64,000 bases of DNA from Pseudomonadota bacterium. GTDB taxonomy: Bacteria > Pseudomonadota > Gammaproteobacteria > Burkholderiales > Burkholderiaceae_B. The stretch is from NCBI GenBank assembly GCA_023423975.1, contig JAFAEO010000043.1, positions 123,451 through 187,450 of the forward strand, given 5' to 3'. The notes under the pieces are model-generated. The model was given only the letters and a program-made list of their open reading frames with translations. It did not search any database and was not told where the DNA came from. Both the position numbers and the translations under genes were made by a program. Positions 36,868-45,589 of this stretch are shown piece by piece (positions within the stretch are counted from its first letter, which is position 1; each line of letters opens with the position of its first letter).

Positions 36868-37125
36868 TTTACTATTGGGCCATGCGGACGTGTTGTTATC
36901 CGCTGTTGAACAGGATGAATGCAACATCCGGCTGGCACAATAGCAATACGGGAAAGCAAACGGAACACGGATGGCCTCCTGCGCTGTGGTTCGCGCGCAG
37001 CACCATGATCAATTGAAGCTGGTGACCAGACACATTACTTTTAGCCGCACGCGGTTGTTTCGAGTTCAATGAACAGTTAGATCTACACAACGGGCGCATG
37101 CCGCCCGCCAACAACGGAGACAAGG

Positions 37126-38094
37126 ATGATAAATTTCAGCAAAACAGTCAGTGCCATGATTCTGGCTTTGGGGATTGCCGGCAGCGCCAGCGCAGCCTAT
37201 CCGGATGCACAACCGGTTAAGGTACTGGTTGGCTACACGCCCGGCGGCACCACAGACCTGGTGGCGAGGATTGTTGCCAAGGGATTGAGCGATGAGCTCA
37301 AGCAGAGCTTCGTGGTGGAAAACAAACCGGGCGCCAGCAACAATATTGCCATGACGGATGTTGCCCGAGCCAAACCCGATGGCTACACGCTTATCGTCAC
37401 GACCATTGCCAGTTCAGTCAATGCCACGCTGTTCAAGAAGCTGAACTATGATTTGAAAAAGGACTTTGCGCCGGTTGCCCTGATTGCTAAAGTGCCCAAC
37501 GTGCTGGTGGTCAATCCCAAGCTGCCGGTCAATAATGTGAAAGAACTGGTTGAATACATCAAAAAGAACAAGGACAAGGCCACTTATGCTTCTTCAGGGG
37601 TTGGTTCCTCGCAGTTTCTGTGTGGCGAGCAACTGAATCAGGATGCCGGAACCCAGGTTCTGCATGTGCCGTTCAAGGGCAGTGCGCCAGGCCTGACCGC
37701 AGTGATGTCCGGCGATGTGCTGATGGAGTTTGATAATATGCCTTCGGCCTGGCCGTTTGTCAGTTCCGGCAAGCTCAAGGCGCTGGCCGTGACCAGCAAG
37801 GAAAAATCGGCAGTGGCGCCCCAGTTGCCTACGATGATCGAGGAAGGCTTCAAGGACTTTGATATTTCGTCGTGGTTCGGCGTGTTGGCCCCGGCTGAAA
37901 TGCCCAAGCAAGACGTGGCCTTGCTCAATAAGGCGATCCTGAAAGTGGTTGCCAAACCCGATGTGCAAAAACAACTGGCAAACCTGGGCGCCATTCCTCA
38001 GGAGATGACCCCAGAGCAATTTGGCTCATTCATCAATGACGAGGTTGATCGTTGGGGCGCTCTGATTACAAAACTGGGCGTAAGCGCTAACTGA
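37126..38094 (+). CDS. Bug/TctC-family periplasmic solute-binding protein
   Basis: The protein has 322 residues with a signal peptide (MINFSKTVSAMILALGIAGSASA). PVKVLVGYTPGGTTDLVARIVAKGL, VENKPGASNNIAMTDVARAKPDGYTLIV and YASSGVGSSQFLCGEQLNQ place it in the Bug family. The start follows GGAGACAAGG. It is about 30-40 percent similar by eye to the receptor at 34807 but not a recent duplicate. It is 258 bases after the DapA-like gene and ends at a strong terminator. Confidence 0.93.
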   Translation: MINFSKTVSAMILALGIAGSASAAYPDAQPVKVLVGYTPGGTTDLVARIVAKGLSDELKQSFVVENKPGASNNIAMTDVARAKPDGYTLIVTTIASSVNATLFKKLNYDLKKDFAPVALIAKVPNVLVVNPKLPVNNVKELVEYIKKNKDKATYASSGVGSSQFLCGEQLNQDAGTQVLHVPFKGSAPGLTAVMSGDVLMEFDNMPSAWPFVSSGKLKALAVTSKEKSAVAPQLPTMIEEGFKDFDISSWFGVLAPAEMPKQDVALLNKAILKVVAKPDVQKQLANLGAIPQEMTPEQFGSFINDEVDRWGALITKLGVSAN

Positions 38095-38117
38095 TCTGCC
38101 AGCTAAACCATTTGATC

Positions 38118-38150
38118 GCGGCCCGTTATGTAAACGGGCCGCAGTCTTTT
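38118..38150 (+). terminator. Intrinsic terminator after the second Bug receptor gene
   Basis: GCGGCCCGTT (38118-38127) and AACGGGCCGC (38133-38142) form a ten-base stem, followed by AGTCTTTT. It lies between this gene and the convergent end of tex. Confidence 0.8.
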
Positions 38151-38155
38151 ATCTT

Positions 38156-40531
38156 CTATTTTTTAAGTTTGGCAAACGCGGCGGCCATGGCGTTCATGGA
38201 TGTAGCCGCCGGCGCCTGATTGCGCGCCGATTGTCGTCCGCCACCGTTTGATCGTGGCGCCGCCGCGCCCGGTCGCGAATCGCGTCGCGCCACAGGTCCG
38301 GTATCGTCGTTCAGCCGCATGGTCAGGCCGATACGATTGCGCGCCACGTCCACTTCCTGAACCTTGACTTTGACTGTCTGGCCAACGCGAACCACATCCC
38401 GCGGATCTTTAACAAACGTGTCGGACAGGGCGGAAATATGCACCAGGCCATCCTGGTGCACGCCGATGTCAACAAACGCGCCGAAATTGGCGACGTTGGT
38501 GACCACGCCATCCAGAATCATGCCTTCTGACAAATCCTTGATCGTTTCGACGCCTTCCTGGAAGGTGACGGTCTTGAACTCGGGGCGGGGGTCGCGCCCT
38601 GGCTTTTCCAGTTCCAGGAAAATATCTTTCACGGTGGGCAGGCCGAAGCGATCATCGGTGAACTCGTTCGGAGACAGGCCGCTTAACGCTTCCTTGTTAC
38701 CCATGATCGTTTTGACGTCCTTGCGGATTTTATCCAGGATGCGTTCGACGACGGGGTACGCTTCGGGGTGGACGGCAGAGGCATCCAGCGGATTGTCGCC
38801 GTTCTGGATGCGCAGAAAGCCGGCCGCCTGTTCAAAGGCCTTGGCGCCGAAACGTGATACGTCCATCAGAGTTTTACGTGTTGGGAATGCGCCATTCTGG
38901 TCACGCCAATCGACGATATTGCGGGCCAGGGTGGAGTTCAGGCCTGATACACGCGAGAGCAGGGCGGCAGAGGCCGTGTTCACATCGACGCCCACCGCAT
39001 TCACACAATCCTCGATCACGGTATCGAGCGAACGCGCCAGTTCCCGCTGGTTGATATCGTGCTGATACTGGCCAACACCAATTGCCTTGGGCTCGATTTT
39101 TACCAGTTCGGCCAGGGGGTCCTGCAGACGGCGGGCAATGGACACAGCGCCACGCAGACTCACATCCATATCGGGAAATTCCTTGGCTGCCAGTTCTGAG
39201 GCTGAATACACAGAAGCGCCGGCTTCGGAAACCACGATTTTGCGCAGTCCCGCATTGGGCAGGGCTTCGATCAGTTCGGCGGCCAGCTTCTCGGTTTCGC
39301 GCGAGGCGGTACCGTTGCCGATGGCGATCAGTTCTATCTTGTGTTTATTGACAAGGGCTGCCAGCGTGGCCAGCGATCCGTTGCGATCGCGACGTGGTTC
39401 AAAGGGATAGATGGTGGCGGTATCGAGCACTTTGCCGGTTTTGTCGATGGCGGCTACCTTGACGCCGGTACGAATACCCGGGTCCAGACCCAGCACAGAT
39501 TTGGGGCCGGCCGGCGCTGCCAACAGCAAATCTTTCAGATTCGCGGCAAAAACGCGGATGGCTTCTGCTTCGGCCTCTTCACGCAGTTTGGTGATGAATT
39601 CGGATTCGAAGGCGGTGAGCATTTTTACGCGCCATGTCCAGCGCGCTACATCGGCCAGCCATTTGCCACGGGCGCTGGCCGCAGGCGAATAGTCGGCATC
39701 CAGTTCCAGAAAGCGGCTGATGCGTTCTACGCAGGGATGGGGCACCAGCGCATCCTGTTCGTCGCTCAGGCCAATGCGCAAATCCAGCGCGCCTTGCTGG
39801 CGACCGCGCAGCAGGGCCAGCACACGATGCGAGGGCAGGCTGCGGATGGACTCGCGAAAATCGAACCAGTCGCGGAAATTGGCGCCTTCCTCTTCTTTGC
39901 CTTCAATAACTTTGGAATACAGAAAGCCATGCTGGCCCAGGTAGTCGCGCATATCGGCAACCAGGTCTGCATTCTCGGAGAACTGTTCGGCCAGAATGTC
40001 CCGTGCGCCATCCAGGGCGGCGCGCGCGTCTTTGACGCCCAGCTCTTCATTGACATAGTCCTGAGCTGCGACAAGCGGATCGGCATTGCGCTCGGTCAGC
40101 AACAGGTCGGCCAGCGGTTGCAGGCCGGCTTCACGGGCGATCTGGGCGCGGGTGCGGCGCTTGGGCTTGAAGGGCGCGTACAGGTCTTCCAGGCGTTGCT
40201 TGGTGTCGGCCGCGGCGATGGCTTCGGTCAGCTCTGGCGTAAGCTTGCCCTGACCGCCAATGGATTCGAGCACGGCGGCGCGACGCGACTCCAGTTCCCG
40301 GACATAGGCCAGTCGCACTTCCAGATTACGCAATACGGTGTCGTCCAGGCCGCCGGTGGCTTCCTTGCGATAGCGTGCGATAAACGGAACGGTCGCCCCG
40401 TCGTCAAGCAGCGAAACGGTCGCTTCGATCTGACTGGCACGAACATTGAGTTCGGCAGCCAGCAATGCAATAATGCGCGCCGGGTCAACCAGCGGGGACG
40501 AGGCAGTAACAGAAGAAGAGGATGCGTTCAT
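38156..40531 (-). CDS. tex: Transcription accessory protein Tex
   Basis: The protein has 791 residues. The N-terminal Tex domain has GATVPFIARYRKEATGGLDD, the YqgF/RNase H-like domain has SVLGLDPGIRTGVKVAAID, then helix-hairpin-helix (VDVNTASAALLSRVSGLN) and a C-terminal S1 RNA-binding domain (LDGVVTNVANFGAFVDIGVHQDGLVHIS). A Gly/Arg-rich tail follows (GPVARRDSRPGAAAP). It binds nucleic acids and helps transcription and rescue of stalled complexes. It is divergent from the helicase gene. Confidence 0.96.
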   Translation of the reverse strand: MNASSSSVTASSPLVDPARIIALLAAELNVRASQIEATVSLLDDGATVPFIARYRKEATGGLDDTVLRNLEVRLAYVRELESRRAAVLESIGGQGKLTPELTEAIAAADTKQRLEDLYAPFKPKRRTRAQIAREAGLQPLADLLLTERNADPLVAAQDYVNEELGVKDARAALDGARDILAEQFSENADLVADMRDYLGQHGFLYSKVIEGKEEEGANFRDWFDFRESIRSLPSHRVLALLRGRQQGALDLRIGLSDEQDALVPHPCVERISRFLELDADYSPAASARGKWLADVARWTWRVKMLTAFESEFITKLREEAEAEAIRVFAANLKDLLLAAPAGPKSVLGLDPGIRTGVKVAAIDKTGKVLDTATIYPFEPRRDRNGSLATLAALVNKHKIELIAIGNGTASRETEKLAAELIEALPNAGLRKIVVSEAGASVYSASELAAKEFPDMDVSLRGAVSIARRLQDPLAELVKIEPKAIGVGQYQHDINQRELARSLDTVIEDCVNAVGVDVNTASAALLSRVSGLNSTLARNIVDWRDQNGAFPTRKTLMDVSRFGAKAFEQAAGFLRIQNGDNPLDASAVHPEAYPVVERILDKIRKDVKTIMGNKEALSGLSPNEFTDDRFGLPTVKDIFLELEKPGRDPRPEFKTVTFQEGVETIKDLSEGMILDGVVTNVANFGAFVDIGVHQDGLVHISALSDTFVKDPRDVVRVGQTVKVKVQEVDVARNRIGLTMRLNDDTGPVARRDSRPGAAAPRSNGGGRQSARNQAPAATSMNAMAAAFAKLKK

Positions 40532-40649
40532 ACTTAACGGTAATAATTAAACTTAACGCGACATTGTGCCATAAGCATCGCGGTTGGCGCAGCAGAACTG
40601 GAGTATGATGCCACATGTAATGCCGCGAGGCGAGGTCGTAGGAAACGTT

Positions 40650-42740
40650 GTGCGAGTACTTGATTTTGATATTTCCGACTGGTTTGGTCAGGAGGGACCG
40701 CTGGCGGCAGCGGTGCCTGGTTATACGCTGCGCGACGCGCAGATCCAGCTGGCGCAGGCTGTCGATGAGACGATTGCCTCGCATTCGGTGTTGGTGGCCG
40801 AGGCCGGCACCGGCACCGGTAAAACCTGGGCCTATCTGATTCCGGCGTTCCTGTCGGGCGGCAAGGTGCTGATCTCCACCGGCACCCGGACCTTGCAGGA
40901 TCAGCTGTTCACCAAGGATGTCCCACGGGTTCGCGATGCCCTGGCGCTGCCGGTTCAGGTCGCGTTGCTCAAGGGTAGAAGCAATTACGTCTGTCATTAT
41001 CATCTGGATCGCCTGGAGCAGGACGAGCGTGCGCTCAAGTCCAGGGATGAAATCTCCCAGTTGCGGCAAATCCGTGTATTTGCATCACGCTCGCGCTCCG
41101 GTGATAAAACCGACTGCGGCCAAGTGCCCGAAGATGCGGATATCTGGAACCGGGTCACCTCTACCCGGGAAAACTGTCTTGGCCAGGACTGCCCCAACGT
41201 CAAGGAGTGTTTTTTGCTCAAGGCGCGGCGGCAGGCGCAGGAAGCCGACGTGGTGGTCATTAACCATGCCCTGTTTTTTGCCGATCTGGTGTTGCGTGAG
41301 GAAGGCATTACAGACCTGTTGCCGGCCGCCGATGCGGTGGTGTTCGATGAAGCGCACCAGTTGCCCGACACGGCCACGCGTTTTATGGGTGATGTGGTCT
41401 ATTCCGGTAACATCACCGATTTTCTGAAATCGGCCGAAGTGGCGGCGCTGGCGTATGCCCGTGATAGCGCCAAATGGACCGAAGCCTGCCAGCGGGTATC
41501 CTATTATGTGAAAGATCTGCGGCTGGTGGCGGCGCCCATAGAAAAAATGCCCGGACGCAAGGCGACCTTTGAGCAGATTCCCGAAGCTGATCGGTTTTTT
41601 GATATTCTGAACAAGCTTTACGATGAGCTGGTTACCCTCACCGGCATGCTCACTGCCGTGCAGGAGCGCCATCCCGATCTGGCGACGGCGGCAAAGTCGG
41701 GCACAGAATTGTGTGCCCGGCTATACCGCTGGTCGCAACCGGTCATTTTGCCGGAAGGCGTGACCCGCGACAGCGCTGACCTTACCGTTAATGCGGCGCA
41801 GCGGCCAGGACAGGCGGCTGAGTCCAAAGCAGGCAACGTGGTGACCGAACAACTGGTGCGCTGGGTAGAGGTGGGGTTGCACCATTTTCGCCTGCAGATG
41901 GCGCCGCTGTCGGTCGCCGATGCTTTCTCGCGCCAGCGGCGCAAGGATCAGGCTTGGATTTTTACTTCTGCGACCTTATCTGTCTATAAGGATTTCTCGC
42001 ACTATACCCGCCAACTCGGGCTCTACGGCGCGCGTACCGAAAGATGGGAGTCGCCTTTTGATTACCAGGACCATGCCATGCTGTATGTGCCTGACCATCT
42101 GCCTGAGCCGCAGTCGCCCGATTTTCAGAAGCAGTTCGTCACAACGCTGATTCCATTGATCCAGGCCAGCCCGGGTGGCGTGCTGGTATTATGCACAACC
42201 TTGCGTGCCGTCGACAATATATCGGCCTTGCTGCTGGAAGCCTTTGATACGCATTTCATCGAACGACCGGTATTGCGTCAGGGAGAAAGCTCGCGTGGCA
42301 CCTTGCTGGAACAGTTTCGAAAACTGAAGAACGCAGTGCTGGTAGGCAGCGCCAGTTTCTGGGAAGGGATAGATTTACCGGGCGATATGCTCACCCTGGT
42401 GGCGATTGACAAGCTGCCTTTTGCACCACCCGATGATCCGGTGCTGGAAGCGCGTATCAAAGCCTGTCGCGAGTCGGGCGGCAACCCGTTTTTTGAGTAC
42501 CAATTGCCTAGTGCCGCCATTGCCTTAAAGCAGGGCGCAGGTCGACTGATTCGCACTGAAAAGGACTGGGGGCTGCTGGTGGTCGGGGATCGCAGGCTGG
42601 TTGAGAAACCCTACGGGAAACTATTGTGGCGTGGTCTGCCGCCGTTTCGTCGTACGCGCAAGCTCGATGAGGCCACCGCTTTTCTCCAGACCCATGCCAA
42701 GGATATTGCATTGCCCGAGGGCAATGACACCGTATCGTAA
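40650..42740 (+). CDS. DinG/YoaA-type XPD-family ATP-dependent helicase
   Basis: Starting from the GTG at 40650 (AGGAAAC just before it) the protein has 696 residues; other in-frame starts up to 40584 are possible. Walker A EAGTGTGKTWAYLIPAFLSG, DEAH box VVFDEAHQLPDTATRF and the C-terminal GSASFWEGIDLPGDMLTLV and GAGRLIRTEKDWG are helicase motifs. The 4Fe-4S cysteines are NYVCHYHL, ENCLGQDCPNVKECFLL. It unwinds DNA structures in repair; YoaA-like is more likely than exonuclease-fused DinG. It is alone between tex and bamD and ends at a strong terminator. Confidence 0.93.
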   Translation: MRVLDFDISDWFGQEGPLAAAVPGYTLRDAQIQLAQAVDETIASHSVLVAEAGTGTGKTWAYLIPAFLSGGKVLISTGTRTLQDQLFTKDVPRVRDALALPVQVALLKGRSNYVCHYHLDRLEQDERALKSRDEISQLRQIRVFASRSRSGDKTDCGQVPEDADIWNRVTSTRENCLGQDCPNVKECFLLKARRQAQEADVVVINHALFFADLVLREEGITDLLPAADAVVFDEAHQLPDTATRFMGDVVYSGNITDFLKSAEVAALAYARDSAKWTEACQRVSYYVKDLRLVAAPIEKMPGRKATFEQIPEADRFFDILNKLYDELVTLTGMLTAVQERHPDLATAAKSGTELCARLYRWSQPVILPEGVTRDSADLTVNAAQRPGQAAESKAGNVVTEQLVRWVEVGLHHFRLQMAPLSVADAFSRQRRKDQAWIFTSATLSVYKDFSHYTRQLGLYGARTERWESPFDYQDHAMLYVPDHLPEPQSPDFQKQFVTTLIPLIQASPGGVLVLCTTLRAVDNISALLLEAFDTHFIERPVLRQGESSRGTLLEQFRKLKNAVLVGSASFWEGIDLPGDMLTLVAIDKLPFAPPDDPVLEARIKACRESGGNPFFEYQLPSAAIALKQGAGRLIRTEKDWGLLVVGDRRLVEKPYGKLLWRGLPPFRRTRKLDEATAFLQTHAKDIALPEGNDTVS

Positions 42741-42766
42741 ATTCGTTTTACAACCGATGCAGTAAC

Positions 42767-42796
42767 AAAAAAAAGGCGGCCCATGGGCCGCCTTTT
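42767..42796. terminator. Bidirectional intrinsic terminator between helicase gene and bamD
   Basis: GGCGGCCC (42775-42782), AT, GGGCCGCC (42785-42792), with A8 on one side and TTTT on the other. It can stop transcription from both convergent genes. Confidence 0.9.
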
Positions 42797-42824
42797 CTAC
42801 CAGAAGGTATGTGTCTGGTCTATC

Positions 42825-43649
42825 TTAATTGAAGACGCGTGCTGGATTCAGCCATGAGAACCAGCCACCGCTGTCCTCCAGGCCTTGTTCATAGTATTTG
42901 CTGTTAGGGTAGTTCTGATCCAGAATCCGTTTTGCATCATTGGCCTGATCAGCCATGCCAAGTTGCTGGTATGACTTCATCATGATATACAGCGCAGGTT
43001 CGGCAGCGGCAACACCGGTAAAGTCTTTCAGAACCGACTGGCTGCGGTTAATGGCGGCAACGTAGGCATGACGTGTGTAATAGTATTTGGCTACGTTGAC
43101 TTCGTTGTCTGCAATGGTGCTCACCAGCCACGTCAGGCGCTGCCTCGCGTCACGGGTATAGCGGCTTTCCGGATAGCGCTGGATAAGCTCATTGAACGCG
43201 TCGTATGACTGGCGCAGGCCCTTGGGATCGCGCTCGCTGGGATCCTGCCCGGTCAGGCTGCGCAGATAGGAGCTGGGCGGCGTAAACGTAACCAGGCCTT
43301 TCAGATACAGCATGTAATCGGTGCCCGGATGGCTGGGGTACAGGCGCAGGAAGCGGTCAATGACAGCCACGGCCTTTTCCGGTTCGTTGTCCTTCCAGTT
43401 CACATAGGCCTGATCGATCAGCGATTGCTGGGCGAAACTGGAATAGGGGTAACGGGCTTCGACTGCTTCCAGATAGGTGCGCGCGGTTTTGTAGTCGTTG
43501 CTGCGCACGTTGTCGCGAGCCTCCTGATATAACTGGGGCGCTGACATACCGGCTGTTCTGTCAGCTTCTCGGGTCATCATGCTGCTGCAACCTGCGATAG
43601 TCAGGCAGCCCAGCGCAATGAGAGAAGTTCGAAGCAAACGTTTATGCAT
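42825..43649 (-). CDS. bamD: Outer membrane protein assembly factor BamD (lipoprotein)
   Basis: The protein has 274 residues. A lipoprotein signal peptide ends in LTIAGC (Cys21). The five-TPR body has APQLYQEARDNVRSNDYKTA, ARYPYSSFAQQSLIDQAYVNW, and the BamD-specific QSYDAFNELIQRYPESRYTRDARQRL. It is anchored to the inner leaflet of the outer membrane and acts with BamA to fold beta-barrel proteins. Divergent from rluD, the conserved arrangement in many proteobacteria. Also called comL. Confidence 0.96.
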   Translation of the reverse strand: MHKRLLRTSLIALGCLTIAGCSSMMTREADRTAGMSAPQLYQEARDNVRSNDYKTARTYLEAVEARYPYSSFAQQSLIDQAYVNWKDNEPEKAVAVIDRFLRLYPSHPGTDYMLYLKGLVTFTPPSSYLRSLTGQDPSERDPKGLRQSYDAFNELIQRYPESRYTRDARQRLTWLVSTIADNEVNVAKYYYTRHAYVAAINRSQSVLKDFTGVAAAEPALYIMMKSYQQLGMADQANDAKRILDQNYPNSKYYEQGLEDSGGWFSWLNPARVFN

Positions 43650-43750
43650 AATTTGGAAGTGACTGTTAGTTAAAGTTCAAAAAGCAATCTGATAATACCA
43701 TTGCCGCGTTATTATAAGAACATTATATGATTTTACAGTGTTTTCTATCG

Positions 43751-44716
43751 ATGTCAGACCCAACTTTGCAGGATGCCGACGAAATTCCCGACAATGAGCA
43801 GCGGCAATTCCGTCTTCCCATGACCATGATCGGCGAGCGCCTGGACAAGGTTCTGGCTGCGCTCATTCCCGAACATTCACGCAGCAGGTTGCAGGGATGG
43901 ATAGAACAAGGGCATGTGCTGGTCAATGGCGTACCCGGCAAAATCCGCCAGAACGTCGGCGCCGACGACCTGCTGCTGGTCACCATGCAGCAGGCGCCCG
44001 AACAGACGGCATTTACACCGGAACCGGTGGATTTTATGGTCGTGGCCGATTCCCCAGACTGGATTGTGGTCAACAAGCCAGCCGGCCTGGTCACCCATCC
44101 CGGCGCCGGCAACTGGTCGGGCACGCTGTTAAACGGTCTGCTCTACCGGTATCCCGAACTGGCCCATGTGCCACGGGCCGGCATTGTGCACCGGCTGGAC
44201 AAGGACACCGATGGTTTGCTGGTGGTGGCGCGCAATGAAGCGGCTCAGACACATTTTGTCAGGCAATTGCAGGCACGCACCATGGGGCGGGAATATGAAG
44301 CGCTGGTAATGGGACATAGCCCTGCCAGCGGCAGCGTCACCCTGCCTATCGGTCGTGATCGCCACGTACCGGTGCGTATGTCCACCGTCACGCCGATTGC
44401 TGCCAAGGAAGCAATTACCCATTATGAGCGCGTCGCTTTCGGCTATATCGATGAGGCGCCCGTCAGCCACGTGCAATGCAGGCTGGAAACCGGCAGAACC
44501 CATCAAATCCGGGTCCATATGCATGCGCTGGGGCATCCCCTGGTGGGTGACACCCTGTACAACGGCAAGTCGCTAGGCCATGCACAGCGCCAGATGCTGC
44601 ATGCACGGCGGCTCACCTTTATTGATCCGGCCACAGATCAGCCGCGCTCATTTGACGCAGCCCGCCCTGACGATATGGAGCGGGTAATGGCAGCTATTGA
44701 ATGGACATCAAAATGA
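43751..44716 (+). CDS. rluD: 23S rRNA pseudouridine(1911/1915/1917) synthase
   Basis: From ATG 43751 the protein has 321 residues; the earlier ATG at 43727 would add eight. An S4-like RNA-binding domain (ERLDKVLAALIPEHSRSRLQGWIEQGHV) precedes the catalytic domain with the active-site Asp in GIVHRLDKDTDGLLVVAR. ETGRTHQIRVHMHALGHPLVGD is the typical C-terminal motif. It modifies helix 69 of 23S rRNA. It overlaps the pgeF start (ATGA). Confidence 0.95.
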   Translation: MSDPTLQDADEIPDNEQRQFRLPMTMIGERLDKVLAALIPEHSRSRLQGWIEQGHVLVNGVPGKIRQNVGADDLLLVTMQQAPEQTAFTPEPVDFMVVADSPDWIVVNKPAGLVTHPGAGNWSGTLLNGLLYRYPELAHVPRAGIVHRLDKDTDGLLVVARNEAAQTHFVRQLQARTMGREYEALVMGHSPASGSVTLPIGRDRHVPVRMSTVTPIAAKEAITHYERVAFGYIDEAPVSHVQCRLETGRTHQIRVHMHALGHPLVGDTLYNGKSLGHAQRQMLHARRLTFIDPATDQPRSFDAARPDDMERVMAAIEWTSK

Positions 44717-45456
44717 AACCGTTACATGTGACCGGACAGCACTGGCCAGGCGTGCGCTATTTCACTAGCACGCGCCATGGCGGCGTAAGCCGCGCGCCCT
44801 ACGATAGCAATAATCTGGGGCTGCACGTCAAGGATGATCCACAAGCGGTAAGGGAGAACCGGGAGCGGTTGCGCGCTTTTTTACCGGGTGATCCGGTCTG
44901 GCTTGACCAGATGCACGGCACCAGCGTACTGGATGCAGATACGGCCACGGTCGGTCCCGACGTGGCGGGGCCGTTTGACGCCAGTATGACGATGACGCCC
45001 GGTCGGGTATTGGCTATTTTGACCGCCGATTGTCTGCCGGTGGTGTTTGCCTCTGACAAGGGGGTGGCGGCGGCCCATGCGGGCTGGCGTGGTCTGGCCG
45101 CAGGGGTGCTGGAAAATACTGTCAAAAAACTGCATACTGCTTGCGGTAAACTGCCTGATTACGCTTGGATTGGTCCAGCCATTTCCCGCCAGGTATTTGA
45201 AATTGGTCCGCAAGTGCGCGAGGCGTTTCTTGATGTAGATCCCACGGTGGCCTTCTGCTTCATGCCGCATCCGCACAATGCCGGCAAGTGGCTGGCCGAC
45301 CTTTCAGGCATTGCAGCCCATCGCCTGACTGCGCTGGGCATCCGGCAGGTTGAGCAAAGCGGCCTGTGCACGTACCGGCAGGATGACCTTTTTTATTCCT
45401 ACCGGCGCAGCCAGACAACCGGCAGACTGGCCACGGTCATTTGGCTCGAGCCCTGA
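44713..45456 (+). CDS. pgeF: PgeF/YfiH-family purine nucleoside phosphorylase-like protein (laccase domain)
   Basis: The protein has 247 residues from the ATG at 44713, which overlaps the rluD stop as ATGA; an ATG 12 bases earlier is also in frame. The metal-binding motif ILTADCLPVVFASDKGVAAAHAGWRGLAAGV has the conserved Cys and His, and the tail has GLCTYRQDDLFYSYRR. The family has been described both as a polyphenol oxidase, as a purine nucleoside enzyme and as a peptidoglycan editing factor. The rluD-pgeF pairing is common. Confidence 0.93.
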   Translation: MKPLHVTGQHWPGVRYFTSTRHGGVSRAPYDSNNLGLHVKDDPQAVRENRERLRAFLPGDPVWLDQMHGTSVLDADTATVGPDVAGPFDASMTMTPGRVLAILTADCLPVVFASDKGVAAAHAGWRGLAAGVLENTVKKLHTACGKLPDYAWIGPAISRQVFEIGPQVREAFLDVDPTVAFCFMPHPHNAGKWLADLSGIAAHRLTALGIRQVEQSGLCTYRQDDLFYSYRRSQTTGRLATVIWLEP

Positions 45457-45589
45457 TTGTTCCCGGCAGTTGGTGATGGCGCAGAGCCAGGCCTGATGGG
45501 CGCTCAGGGTTTCCCTTAGTGGGGTAGATACCGTCTGACGTACTGTTTGTTTTTATATAGAATGATTTGTACATGGTGAGCATACACGA

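Noticed and set aside
39341..40537. Long open frame (398 codons) on the plus strand
   Set aside because: Antisense to tex.
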